NCBI GenBank assembly: GCA_963784675.1
Contig: CAWASE010000003.1
Location: 16,514-80,513 of the forward strand
Length of the DNA: 64,000 nucleotides
Reading direction: 5' to 3'
Source of the DNA: SCTD01 sp963784675
Lineage (GTDB): Bacteria; Actinomycetota; Actinomycetes; Mycobacteriales; SCTD01
Below are positions 26,200-35,050 of the stretch, piece after piece. Under the pieces are notes generated by a model. It did no database searches, was not told the origin of the DNA, and saw only the letters and a list, made by a program, of their open reading frames with translations. Position numbers and translations under genes: made by a program. The stretch's first letter is position 1. Each line of letters begins with the position of its first letter.

Positions 26200-27228
26200 T
26201 CAGGCGGCCAGCGCGAGCCCCTGCTCGCCGGCGGTGGCGACCCCGGCCACCAGGGCGAACGAGCGCAGCCGGTCGGCCGCGTCGTGCGTCATCGTCGTCA
26301 CCATGAGCTCGTCGGCGCCGGTGCGCGCGGCCAGCTCGGCCAGCCCCGCCCGGACGGTGTCCGGACCGCCGACCACCTGCGAGGTGATGCGGGACTCCGC
26401 GAAGGTCCGCTCCTCCGCCGTCCATGGGTGGGCCGCCGCCTCCTGCTCGCTGGGGAAGGTCGAGGGCAGCCCCTGCCGCAGCCGCACGAACGCCAGCGCG
26501 CCCGGCAGCGCCAGCTCGCGAGCACGGGTGTCGGTGTCGGCCGCGATCACCGAGACGGTCACCATCGCGCGCGGCTGCGTCAGGGCCCCGGCGCGGAAGC
26601 TGTCGCGGTAGAGCGCGAGCGCCTGCTCGGTGCCGTGGCCGCTGAAGTGGTGCGCGAAGGCGAACGGCAGCCCCAGCATGCCGGCCAGCTGGGCGCTGAA
26701 GCCGCTGGAACCGAGCAGCCACAGATCGGGCGCGTTGCCCTCGGCCGGCACCGCCCGCAGGTTCGCGTAGGCGTGACCCGCCGGCCACTGCCCGGCGAAG
26801 AACGCCTGCAGCTGCAGCACCTCCTGCGGGAAGTCCTCGGCCGACAGGTCGCGGGTGCGGCGCAGCGCCATCGCGGTCGCCTGGTCGGTGCCGGGTGCGC
26901 GGCCGAGGCCGAGGTCGATGCGCCCGGGATGCAGGCCCTCGAGCATCCCGAACTGCTCCGCGACCACCAGCGGCGCGTGGTTCGGCAGCATCACCCCGCC
27001 CGAGCCGACGCGGATCGTGCGCGTCGCCCCGGCCACCGCGGCGATGAGCACCGCCGGCGCGCTGCTCGCTACGCCAGGCATGCCGTGGTGCTCGGCGACC
27101 CAGAAGCGGGTGAAGCCGAGCCGCTCGACCTCCTGCGCCAGGGCGACGCAGGCCCGCAGCGCCTGGCTGCTGCTGCTGCCGGACGCGACGGGCGCAAGAT
27201 CCAGTACGGAGAGCGGGATGGCGGTCAC
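26200..27228 (-). CDS. LLM-class flavin-dependent oxidoreductase
   Basis: The 342-aa protein is a single-domain bacterial-luciferase-like TIM barrel: IPLSVLDLAPVASGSS at the N-terminus, FTRFWVAEHHGMPGVASSAP, IRVGSGGVMLPNHAPLVVAEQFGML, HPGRIDLGLGRAPG and WLLGSSGFSAQLA. These are the markers of the MsnO8/alkanal-monooxygenase-like subgroup. It should use reduced FMN or F420; the sequence does not decide which. It lies convergent to the TetR gene and divergent from the dienelactone hydrolase gene over 96 bases. Confidence 0.85.
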   Translation of the reverse strand: MTAIPLSVLDLAPVASGSSSSQALRACVALAQEVERLGFTRFWVAEHHGMPGVASSAPAVLIAAVAGATRTIRVGSGGVMLPNHAPLVVAEQFGMLEGLHPGRIDLGLGRAPGTDQATAMALRRTRDLSAEDFPQEVLQLQAFFAGQWPAGHAYANLRAVPAEGNAPDLWLLGSSGFSAQLAGMLGLPFAFAHHFSGHGTEQALALYRDSFRAGALTQPRAMVTVSVIAADTDTRARELALPGALAFVRLRQGLPSTFPSEQEAAAHPWTAEERTFAESRITSQVVGGPDTVRAGLAELAARTGADELMVTTMTHDAADRLRSFALVAGVATAGEQGLALAA

Positions 27229-27324
27229 CTCCGGTGCAACGGCGCCGACCCGCCGCAGGCTTCCCGCGCCCGCGGGCCGCGCGCGACAGACTGGCCGCTC
27301 GCCCGCCGATCAGAAGGATCCGAC

Positions 27325-28149
27325 GTGACCGCACCGACCAGCGCCCTGACCGGCTGGCAGCCGACCCCCTTCACCGGCGGCGGGCTGACCTACCAGGTCT
27401 TCACCAAGGCGCCGGCCGTACCGGGACCGGGCGTGATCGTGATCCCCGAGGTCCCGGGCATCCACCCCGAGGTGCTCGCCTTCGCCGACCACCTCGTCGA
27501 CGCGGGGTTCGAGGTCGTCATCCCGTCGCTCTACGGCACGCCCGGCAGAGCGGTGTCGGTGCCCTACGTCGCCGCGGTGATCGCGCGGCTGTGCGTCGCC
27601 CGCGAGATGAAGGCCTTCGCCACCGACACCGAGCGGCCCGTCTCGCTGTTCCTGCGGGCCCTCGCGGCCGATCTGCACGCGCGCACGCCCGGACCAGGCG
27701 TCGGCGTCGTGGGCATGTGCTTCAGCGGCGGCTTCGCGCTGGCGACGGCGGTCGACCCGTCGGTGCTGGCCGCCGTGATGAGCCAGCCCAGCGTGCCGCT
27801 GCCGCTGGGCTCTGCCCGCCGCCGTGACCTGGGCCTGTCGCCCGCCGAGACGGCGACGGTCACCGCCCGCACCCGCGACGGCCTGTGCCTGATGGGCCTG
27901 CGGTTCAGCGGCGACGCCTCCGCGCCCGGCGAACGCTTCGACGCCTACGCCGCCGCCTTCGGCGATGGCGTCGAGCTCGTGGTGCTGGACAGCAGCAAGG
28001 GCAACAGCGACGGCTACGGCACGCGCGCCCACTCGGTGCTCACCGGCGAGGTGCGCACCGACCCGCCGAACTCTGCGCACGCCGCGCGCGAGCAGGTCGT
28101 CGACCTGCTGCGCCGTCAGCTGACGCCCGGACCGACCCGGACCCGGTGA
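27325..28149 (+). CDS. dienelactone-hydrolase-family protein
   Basis: The start is GTG 27325 with AAGGA six bases upstream, giving 274 aa; the frame is open further upstream but antisense to the LLM gene. It is an alpha/beta hydrolase of the DLH family: GPGVIVIPEVPGIHPEVLAFADHL, nucleophile motif GMCFSGGFALA with Cys in place of Ser (G-x-C-x-G), and an expected Asp/His pair near the end. The Cys nucleophile is typical of dienelactone hydrolases. The substrate is unknown; it may form a small catabolic unit with the SDR that follows. Confidence 0.85.
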   Translation: MTAPTSALTGWQPTPFTGGGLTYQVFTKAPAVPGPGVIVIPEVPGIHPEVLAFADHLVDAGFEVVIPSLYGTPGRAVSVPYVAAVIARLCVAREMKAFATDTERPVSLFLRALAADLHARTPGPGVGVVGMCFSGGFALATAVDPSVLAAVMSQPSVPLPLGSARRRDLGLSPAETATVTARTRDGLCLMGLRFSGDASAPGERFDAYAAAFGDGVELVVLDSSKGNSDGYGTRAHSVLTGEVRTDPPNSAHAAREQVVDLLRRQLTPGPTRTR

Positions 28150-28197
28150 GCGGGACGGTGCTGCAGCCGCCGGCGTGCGTCCGGCTACGTTCGCCCG

Positions 28198-28989
28198 ATG
28201 CAGCTGTCCGGAGCACGTGTCCTGCTCACCGGTGCCTCCCGCGGGATCGGTGCCGAGCTCGCCAAGGCCCTGGCCGCCAGGGGCGCGGTCCTGCACCTGG
28301 TGGCGCGCGAGAGCGCTGACCTGCGGTCCGTCGCCGCAGCGACCGGCGGCGCCGCGCACCCCTGCGACCTCGGCGACCTCGGGGCGCTGCCGGCGCTGGT
28401 CGAGCAGGTCGGCGCGGTCGACCTGCTCGTGAACAACGCAGGCGTCAGCGGCGTCGGCTGGTACCTGGACCGCACCGACGCCGAGATCGACCAGGTGATG
28501 ACGGTGAACCTGCTAGCGCCGATGAAGCTGTGCCGGCTGATCCTGCCCGGCATGGTCGAGCGGCGTCGCGGCCACGTGGTGAACATGTCCTCGATGGCGT
28601 CGGTCCTGGCCCCGCCCGGGCTCACCGCCTACGGCGCGTCCAAGGCGGGCCTGTCGCACTTCAGCGCCGGCCTGCGGGCCGACCTGCGCGACGAGCCGGT
28701 GGGCGTCACGACGGTCACGCTCGGCTCGGTGACCACCGACATGGACGACCAGGCGCGCACCTACGGGCCGCTGCGCGAGCTGGCGGAGAAGTCCAAGGGA
28801 CGCGACCTGACCCCGATGCCGGTGCTGGTCGCCAAGGTGCTGCACGCGATCGAGAACGACCGGTCGCAGGTGCGCGTACCGCCGGCGATGGCTCCGCTGG
28901 CCATGCTCGTCGAGGCGCCGCGCGCGGTCGGCCGGCAGGTGTTCAAGCGCTCGATGCCGCGCGAGCTGCGCACCGACACCCCCGCCTGA
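28198..28989 (+). CDS. short-chain dehydrogenase/reductase
   Basis: The 263-aa protein is a classical SDR: ARVLLTGASRGIGAELAKAL (cofactor loop TGxxxGIG near residues 9-17), NNAGVSG, MSSMASVLAPPGLTAYGASKAGL with the YxxxK pair, and a C-terminal extension without strong family identity. It is an NAD(P)-dependent alcohol/ketone oxidoreductase of unknown substrate, 48 bases behind the dienelactone hydrolase and probably cotranscribed. Confidence 0.87.
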   Translation: MQLSGARVLLTGASRGIGAELAKALAARGAVLHLVARESADLRSVAAATGGAAHPCDLGDLGALPALVEQVGAVDLLVNNAGVSGVGWYLDRTDAEIDQVMTVNLLAPMKLCRLILPGMVERRRGHVVNMSSMASVLAPPGLTAYGASKAGLSHFSAGLRADLRDEPVGVTTVTLGSVTTDMDDQARTYGPLRELAEKSKGRDLTPMPVLVAKVLHAIENDRSQVRVPPAMAPLAMLVEAPRAVGRQVFKRSMPRELRTDTPA

Positions 28990-29014
28990 GCCGGGGCGCG
29001 GTGCGCCGGCCGGG

Positions 29015-30121
29015 TCAGCGCAGGTCGGCCAGCGTCGTCCGCGCGAACTGGACGTCCAGCGTGTCCGTCGCCTTGAGCGCCCGCACCGCGACGTTCGCCG
29101 ACGTGATGCCGGTCGTCGCCAGCCAGTCGGCGCCGAGCCCCGGGTCGGCGTGCGCGATGTGCACCGTGAATGCGCCGTCGGCGTCCAGCGTCAGGTGCCG
29201 GTTGGTCAGGTAGACCGGGTGGTGCTCCCAGTCGCCGGACTCCATGAACCGCGTCAGCAGCATGATCGAGACGTAGCGGCAGTCCGGCACCCGACCCGTC
29301 ACGACCAGCACCTCGTCCTCGCCCAGGTCGTCGAACCACTGGCCCGAGTACTGGATCGCCGGTGTCGGCATCACCCGGACGATGACCGAGGCATCGATCG
29401 GCGGATCGACCGGAGCGCCGCCCGCGTCGACGTAGGTGCTGCCGGAGCGGAACACCGCCTGCGTGATGCTCGCCGACAGCGCCGACAGCGTCGTCTCGGC
29501 CTCGACCGTCTCCAGCACGTAGCGGCCGAGCACGGCCAGCCGTTCCTCCATCTGCGCCAACGTCGGCGGCGGCGGCGGACCGCCGTCGGGCACGGTGCTG
29601 ATGCTCAGCGTCTGCGGGGACTGCGTGTCGGGATCGAGCACGTACTGGCGCACCATCAGCTCGGTGACGTCGGCGTCCAGCGGCAGCCAGTTCCGTTCGC
29701 GCGGTGCACCGCCGACGAACAGCTCGAACGAGCCGTCGGCGTCGAAGGTCAGCTCGTCGTCGTCGAGGTTTCCGGCGATGCGCTTGGCGCCGTCGACGGC
29801 GGTGCCGTACAGGCAGAAGCCCAGATAGGCGGTGCTGCCGCGGGACCCGCGCACGACGTACGCGTGGTCGGCGCTGATCATCGCCGCGTCGTAAGCGGTG
29901 CCGGGGTTGTCGCCGTACATCTTGCGGTGCGCGGTCATCCACCGCGTGAACGCCGGGTGCGCGGGATCGCCCTTCTCCAGGAGCATCTCAGTGGCGATGG
30001 AGAAGATGCGCGTCAGGTGCCGATAGCCCTCTGCGAGCTCGCGGTCGTCGCGCCCCCCCGTCGGACCGGCCACGACCTCGCCCGCCCGGCGCAGCGACTC
30101 CAGCAGCGCCTCCCAGCTCAC
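29015..30121 (-). CDS. DUF1214-type protein paired with a sulfotransferase
   Basis: Start is GTG 30121, overlapping the stop of the sulfotransferase by 4 bases; 368 aa. It has a helical N-terminal part (WEALLESLRRAGEVV, EGYRHLTRIFSIATEMLLEKGD) and then a beta-rich region with DADGSFELFVGG, CRYVSIMLLTRFMESGDW, TLDADGAFTVHIAHADPG. Such proteins often sit beside sulfotransferase-fold genes in mycobacteria and relatives. There is no signal peptide. Function is unknown; the tight coupling suggests the two products act on the same molecule. Confidence 0.75.
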   Translation of the reverse strand: MSWEALLESLRRAGEVVAGPTGGRDDRELAEGYRHLTRIFSIATEMLLEKGDPAHPAFTRWMTAHRKMYGDNPGTAYDAAMISADHAYVVRGSRGSTAYLGFCLYGTAVDGAKRIAGNLDDDELTFDADGSFELFVGGAPRERNWLPLDADVTELMVRQYVLDPDTQSPQTLSISTVPDGGPPPPPTLAQMEERLAVLGRYVLETVEAETTLSALSASITQAVFRSGSTYVDAGGAPVDPPIDASVIVRVMPTPAIQYSGQWFDDLGEDEVLVVTGRVPDCRYVSIMLLTRFMESGDWEHHPVYLTNRHLTLDADGAFTVHIAHADPGLGADWLATTGITSANVAVRALKATDTLDVQFARTTLADLR

Positions 30122-31329
30122 TGCTTCACCCCGAACCGCTCGCGGTAGCCGGCAAAGGCCGCATCGACCTCGGTCTTGTCCAAGCCGAACTCCTCCAGCG
30201 TGTAGGTGTGGGACCCGTGCTTGTCGCGGGGGTTCGCCGCCAGGTAGTCGCGCACGCCCTGCGCGACCTGCTCGGTGTAGGGCAGCCCGAGGTGGGTGTA
30301 GACGCGCTCGACCGTCTCGACCGGGTGCGCGACGGTGTCCTCGTACTGGACGTCGACGACCCGGTCCGCGGGCAGCAGGTCGCGGGCGGCCATGACGCGC
30401 TGCATGCCCCACGTCCAGGCGTCGAACTGCTCGCGGCCGATGGCGACAGGGTCGATCGCGTCGCTGACCGCCGACCGGATGGTCGACATCAGCGACGAGA
30501 CCGACGCGAGCACGGTCGTCGGGTTGCGGTGGGTGTGCACGAACAGCGCGTCCGGGAAGACCTCGAGCAGCACGTCGAGCCACATCAGGTGGCACGGCGT
30601 CTTGAGCACCCAGCGCTGCCCGCGGCGGCCGCCGGACTGCAGGTGCTGCAGGAACTGCTTCTCGAAGGCGTACGCCGGCGTCATGTCGGCGCTGCGCAGC
30701 CACTGCCAGTACGACGGCACGGGGAAGGTCGTCGGGAACTCGTAGGAGGCGAACTGCGGCGCGTGCATCGCCAGGCACTCCTGCGGCAGCATCGCGTCCA
30801 TCGGGTGGATGTGGTCGATGCCCGGGGCGATGCGCCGGAACCCCTCGAGGTCCTTGTTCATCGCCGCGACGCGCACCGGGTCGACGCCCGACGGCGCCGG
30901 GAACGGCCGCGCCACCTCCCAGGATTCGGGGCTGCGCATCGTCTTGTCGGCGGCGAGCATGCCGTACAGGACGGTCGTGCCGGTGCGCGGAAGGCCCAGC
31001 ACGAACAGCGGCTGCTCGATCCGCTCCCCGGTCAGGAACGGCATCCGCGAGACCAGCCCCAGCCTCGTCTCGAGCAGCTGCACCAGGTGCGAGCGGGCGG
31101 CGACGCGTCCGAGCGCGGTGAGCCGGGCCTCGTGCTCCAGGCTGTCGACCAGGCGCTCGAGCCCGTCCCGCCAGCCGTCCGGACCGAGGTCGGTGAGCCC
31201 GCTCTTCTTGCGGGCCGCCGCGACGAGCCCGTCGACGTCGAGCGAGGCCTGGACGCCGACCCGCCCGAGCAGACCGCCGACCTTGTTGATCGCTTTGACG
31301 GCGGGAGGGTGCTTCACGGTGGTCGACAT
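30118..31329 (-). CDS. sulfotransferase-family protein (mycobacterial Stf-like)
   Basis: The 403-aa protein starts at ATG 31329. It has the PAPS-binding loop LGLPRTGTTVLYGML (about 111-125), the H-T-H-R-N-P-T block for 3'-phosphate contacts, and a conserved tail HTYTLEEFGLDKTEVDAAF. A strong GGAGGG ribosome site upstream leads first into a start-stop mini-ORF (ATG GAC TAG at 31348-31340), after which the real ATG follows 8 bases on. A KstR-like box overlaps this zone, suggesting control with steroid or lipid catabolism. It would sulfate a lipid or sterol; alternatively, like many family members, it is annotated only by fold. Confidence 0.83.
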   Translation of the reverse strand: MSTTVKHPPAVKAINKVGGLLGRVGVQASLDVDGLVAAARKKSGLTDLGPDGWRDGLERLVDSLEHEARLTALGRVAARSHLVQLLETRLGLVSRMPFLTGERIEQPLFVLGLPRTGTTVLYGMLAADKTMRSPESWEVARPFPAPSGVDPVRVAAMNKDLEGFRRIAPGIDHIHPMDAMLPQECLAMHAPQFASYEFPTTFPVPSYWQWLRSADMTPAYAFEKQFLQHLQSGGRRGQRWVLKTPCHLMWLDVLLEVFPDALFVHTHRNPTTVLASVSSLMSTIRSAVSDAIDPVAIGREQFDAWTWGMQRVMAARDLLPADRVVDVQYEDTVAHPVETVERVYTHLGLPYTEQVAQGVRDYLAANPRDKHGSHTYTLEEFGLDKTEVDAAFAGYRERFGVKQ

Positions 31330-31342
31330 GGAACACGTTCTA
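31329..31342. promoter_or_regulatory. KstR-like operator at the sulfotransferase start
   Basis: On the plus strand the bases read TGGAACACGTTCTA, matching the published KstR pattern TnnAACnnGTTnnA at every fixed position. On the gene's strand it is part of GGACTAGAACGTGTTC, a 16-mer that recurs exactly in front of the acyl-CoA dehydrogenase pair (39618-39633). It touches the start codon, so binding would block initiation of transcription or a leaderless start. Confidence 0.6.
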
Positions 31343-31361
31343 GTCCATGGCGACCCTCCTG

Positions 31362-32039
31362 TCAGCCGACCGGCGGGACCAGCCGGTCCAGCGCCCTGGT
31401 GATGACCGCCGCCTGGTAGCCCAGCAAGGTCTGCCCGGCGGGCGGCTTGCCGTACCCGGTGACCAGGACGGTGAAGCGGCCGCGGCGTCCCAGCGTGCGG
31501 ACGTCGCCGCCGATGACGTCCGGCGTGGTGAGCCGGTACTGGAACCGCGCTGTCTCTGCAGTCGGCGGCAGGACGGTGAGGTCCTGCAGCGTCAGCACGC
31601 GGCCGCCGTTCGGGAACGACGGGCAGGCCCGGGCCGTCGCGAGGTCGGCGGCATAGGCAGCGGCAGCGGCGCTCGCGTCGGCGTAGGCCGCCAGGATCTC
31701 GAACACCTGCACCGTGCCGATCTCCCCGGACTTCACCAGGACGTTGGCGAGCTGGTGCGGCGCGGCCGGCCCCTGGTCCTGGCACAGAGCGAGCTGCGGG
31801 ACGGCCTGGCGCGACAGCTCTGCCGCGGCGAAGTCGCGGCGCACCGGCAGGTCCGGCGTGTCCTCGGGCCGCAGCAGCAGCGCGCGCAGCTGTTCCTTGC
31901 TCAGGTCGCCGACCGGACCCGGAGACGCCGCGGGCTCGTTCCGAGGCGCCTCGGTAGCAGCCTGCGTCGCGCTCCCGCCGCACCCGGAGGCGAGCAGCAC
32001 GAGCGCCAGCAGAGCGGGAACGGTACGGGTGGCGCTCAC
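31362..32039 (-). CDS. putative lipoprotein, unknown function
   Basis: The 225-aa protein has a lipobox LASGC at residue 20 after a short signal (TVPALLALVLLASGCGG), then a Pro/Ala/Glu spacer and a mixed alpha/beta domain with SKEQLRALLLRPEDTPDLPV, paired cysteines and strands such as RFTVLVTGYG. The arrangement is like the extracellular sensor domains attached to mycobacterial PknH-type proteins, but free. It ends 20 bases upstream of the KstR-like box, in the same direction as the sulfotransferase operon. Confidence in gene reality is good; function is open. Confidence 0.72.
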   Translation of the reverse strand: MSATRTVPALLALVLLASGCGGSATQAATEAPRNEPAASPGPVGDLSKEQLRALLLRPEDTPDLPVRRDFAAAELSRQAVPQLALCQDQGPAAPHQLANVLVKSGEIGTVQVFEILAAYADASAAAAAYAADLATARACPSFPNGGRVLTLQDLTVLPPTAETARFQYRLTTPDVIGGDVRTLGRRGRFTVLVTGYGKPPAGQTLLGYQAAVITRALDRLVPPVG

Positions 32040-32153
32040 CCCCGGAGCCTACGAGCGGGGACGTCGACGCGCCCTGCGGCGTTCGGCCCGGGTCTGCTGG
32101 GTAGGGGTCTCGCGGAGAGCACCGTGCCTCGTTCGTCCACCACCTGGAGACCC

Positions 32154-32435
32154 ATGCGCCTCGCCCGCTCGGTGACCGTCCTGCTCGTCGCGCCCGTCCT
32201 GGCCGTCCCGCTGCTTGCTGCTCCCGCCCTGGCGGAGCCGCCGCGACCCGGCTGCGGCTACGGCGACGACAACCACGCCCACCAGGCGGCGCCCGGCCAG
32301 GACCCGATGATGCTCCGCCCCGGTGGCACCGACAGCGACCGCAACCACCAGCACACGGCTGCGCCCGGTCAGGCCCCCTCTGACGGCGGCGACCAGAGCG
32401 GCCCGATGCGCGGGTGCAAAAACGCGCGCGGGTAA
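32154..32435 (+). CDS. small secreted His-rich protein
   Basis: The 93-aa protein starts at ATG 32154 behind GGAGA. The signal peptide is ARSVTVLLVAPVLAVPLLAAPALAE. The mature peptide is rich in Asp, His, Gly and Pro, with two near-repeats of the form DDNHAHQAAPGQDP and DRNHQHTAAPGQAP and a terminal Cys. The His-rich motif may bind metals. No known family. Confidence 0.65.
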   Translation: MRLARSVTVLLVAPVLAVPLLAAPALAEPPRPGCGYGDDNHAHQAAPGQDPMMLRPGGTDSDRNHQHTAAPGQAPSDGGDQSGPMRGCKNARG

Positions 32436-32470
32436 CCGCTGACGGCGGCGCCGGTCTGCGTGGCACGCTC

Positions 32471-34879
32471 GTGCCCGTGCCTCTCCCGAAACGCCTCGCC
32501 CCGCTGGTCGTCGGCGCCCTGCTGGCCGGGCTCGGCGTCGGGCCCGCCGTCGGTCCCGCCCGAGCCGCGGCTCCTGCCTGGCACACCTGGACGGGCACGC
32601 CCACGGACGTGTTCCGCACGGGCACGTACAGCGGGCACGAGTACGTGCGCACCGGCGCCCTGTTCGACGCGCTGGGAGCGAACACCGATGCGCTCGAGCG
32701 ACGCGACTACTACCGGGCGGTGCTGACACCCTCGACCGCGGACCCGACGCTGGCCTCGCGCGACCTCTACAACGCGCTGACCTACGACTTCTTCGGCGCG
32801 CACCGCGCCACGCACAACGGCGACTTCCTCCTGCCCGCCGACCCGGCGCGCTTCCCGGACGGCACCGCCGAGGTGACCGAGGTCCGGCTGGCCGTCGAGG
32901 GCGACCAGCTCTACGTCCGGCTGCGCTGGAACGCGATGCCGCGACCCGACGCACAGATCGCCACGCTCACCTTCGCCGGCGCCCAGCAGGCGGCGCAGGA
33001 GCGGGCCTGGCCGTCCGACGCCGGGCTCACCGGCACCTACGCCACCGCGCTCACGCTCTGGGGCACCGGCGCCTCGATCGCCGACGGGCCGGACGCGGCG
33101 ACGCCGCTGCCGCCCGGCTCGGTGCGCACCGGCGACCACGTCACCGAGGCGCGGGTGCCGCTGTCGGCGCTGCCAGCCGGGCCCTGGACGGTCAACGGCG
33201 GCAGCGGCCTGCACGACGTCGCCTCCCCCGGCCGCTATCTGTCCGTGCCGGCGGGCCAGCCGACCGCGACCTCGCCCGGCAGCGGGGGGCCGCTCGCGCC
33301 CACCAACGTCTGGCAGCTGCTGTTCGACCGCGAGGACCTCGCCACCCTCGACGAGCTGGAGCAATCCAGGTCGCTCGCCGCCGGTACCTCGGCCGGGCAC
33401 GACGTCGTCGTCGACCCGGCCGTGCTGCGGGCCGGGACCGGACGCGCCACGCCGCCGCCGACCGGCGACTTCTCGCGCATGCTCCGGAGCCGGCTGTTCC
33501 AGTCCGACGGCATCCGCAAGACCGGTGCCGGCTCGGCGCCCATCACGCAGCCGTTCCCGGTGCCGGTCAGCCTTGCCAACCCGGGACTGAACGTCAGCTA
33601 CTTCTACACCGGACGTCAGCAGCGCTACGACATGCACGTTCCCGCCCGCTACCCGGCCGGCACCGCCTCCTGGCCGCTGATCGTGTACCTGCACGGCTTC
33701 ACCGGGCTGCCGGAAGAGCCGTTCCGCAACCCCGTCGGCCTGGTGCAGGAGGCCGACCGGCAGGGCTACCTGCTCGCCTCGGCGCTGGGCCGTGGCGACT
33801 ACTTCTACCGCGGCGAGGGCGATCTGGACGTCCTGGAGGTCATCGCCGACGTCTCCCGCCGCTACCGCGTCGACCCCGACCGGATCTACCTCATGGGCCA
33901 CTCCATGGGCGGCTACGGCAGCAACAACCTGGCCGCCCACCACCCCGACCTGTTCGCCGCGACCGCCCCGGCGCAGGGCACCGACAGCATCGACCTCGCC
34001 GGCAACCTGCGGCACGTGCCCTGGTACGAGACGACGTCGGAGGAGGACCTGGACACCTTCGCCGCCGACGCCAAGACCCTCTACGGTGCGCTGTCGGACC
34101 GCGGCTACGACGCCACGCTGCTGGACTACTCGCTGAAGATCCACGAGTACTCCTCCATCTTCGACGGCCTGCCGCGGCTGTTCCGCTTCTTCGCCGCGCA
34201 CCGCCGCGTCACCGACCCGGCGGTGGTCACCTGGGTGCGCAAGACCGCCGACGACCGTCCCGACCTGGGGTTGGTCTACGACGGTGCCTACTGGGTCGAC
34301 GAGGTGCGGGCCACCGACCCCGCGGTGGTCGGCGAGGTCACCGTGCAGACGCAGATGCGCGTCGGCGGAGCGCTGGACCCCGCCGCCGCGAGCCGGACCG
34401 ACGAGCGCGTGGACGAGGGTGGTCCGACGATGCGCACCGCCGCCCAGCTGCTGCAGACCGTGCCCGCCGCGGCGCCCGCGCTGCCGGCGGCCAACACGCT
34501 GCGGCTCGACGCGAAGGGCGTCTCCGCCCTCACCGTCGACGCCACGCGGGCCAAGCTGCAGCTGCGCGCCGGCGTGCCCCTCACCGTCGCCGCCACCACC
34601 GACGCGGCCGTGACCGTCACCTTCACCCGGCTACCGGCCGGGATATACAGCCGAACCGTCGACGGCGCTGCGGCAGGCACCGTCCGCGGTTCGACGCGCG
34701 CCCTTGCTGTCGCTCTACCTGCCGGTGGCCACTCCGTGGTGCTGTCGCTGGCGGGCAGGGCGCCAGCCACCCGGGCGATGCTGCCCGCGACCGGCCCGGG
34801 AGCGCCCTCGTTGCTGCTGGTGCTGGTCGTGGCGGCCGGCGGCGCGCTGCACCTCGTGCGCCGCAACACCGGCCTCTAG
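32471..34879 (+). CDS. LPATG-anchored esterase-like hydrolase
   Basis: The start is placed at GTG 32471 (802 aa) because the upstream frame overlaps the previous gene; GTG 32477 is also possible. A signal peptide (LVVGALLAGLGVGPAVGPARA) leads into a ~300-residue beta-rich domain, then a PHB-depolymerase/esterase-D-like alpha/beta hydrolase domain (about 385-580) with YLHGFTG and the nucleophile elbow GHSMGGYGSN, then a beta-rich C-terminal part. The end LPATGPGAPS, a hydrophobic span and RRN make a classic sortase sorting signal (LPATG at 771-775). It would be covalently held in the wall; the sortase gene is about 1.7 kb downstream. Confidence 0.83.
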   Translation: MPVPLPKRLAPLVVGALLAGLGVGPAVGPARAAAPAWHTWTGTPTDVFRTGTYSGHEYVRTGALFDALGANTDALERRDYYRAVLTPSTADPTLASRDLYNALTYDFFGAHRATHNGDFLLPADPARFPDGTAEVTEVRLAVEGDQLYVRLRWNAMPRPDAQIATLTFAGAQQAAQERAWPSDAGLTGTYATALTLWGTGASIADGPDAATPLPPGSVRTGDHVTEARVPLSALPAGPWTVNGGSGLHDVASPGRYLSVPAGQPTATSPGSGGPLAPTNVWQLLFDREDLATLDELEQSRSLAAGTSAGHDVVVDPAVLRAGTGRATPPPTGDFSRMLRSRLFQSDGIRKTGAGSAPITQPFPVPVSLANPGLNVSYFYTGRQQRYDMHVPARYPAGTASWPLIVYLHGFTGLPEEPFRNPVGLVQEADRQGYLLASALGRGDYFYRGEGDLDVLEVIADVSRRYRVDPDRIYLMGHSMGGYGSNNLAAHHPDLFAATAPAQGTDSIDLAGNLRHVPWYETTSEEDLDTFAADAKTLYGALSDRGYDATLLDYSLKIHEYSSIFDGLPRLFRFFAAHRRVTDPAVVTWVRKTADDRPDLGLVYDGAYWVDEVRATDPAVVGEVTVQTQMRVGGALDPAAASRTDERVDEGGPTMRTAAQLLQTVPAAAPALPAANTLRLDAKGVSALTVDATRAKLQLRAGVPLTVAATTDAAVTVTFTRLPAGIYSRTVDGAAAGTVRGSTRALAVALPAGGHSVVLSLAGRAPATRAMLPATGPGAPSLLLVLVVAAGGALHLVRRNTGL

Positions 34880-35050
34880 GCGCAGACCCGACCGCCGGGT
34901 GAGCGTCGACCCCCGGCACGCGAACCCCCGGCGTGCGGTGTGGGCAGGTGAACCGTTGATCGCCGGCTGGCGAACGGGTGATGCACCACCTGCGCCGCTG
35001 CGGCGCGGGAACCCGCGGGCCGGACGGTCCGCACCACCCTTGGGGTCACC

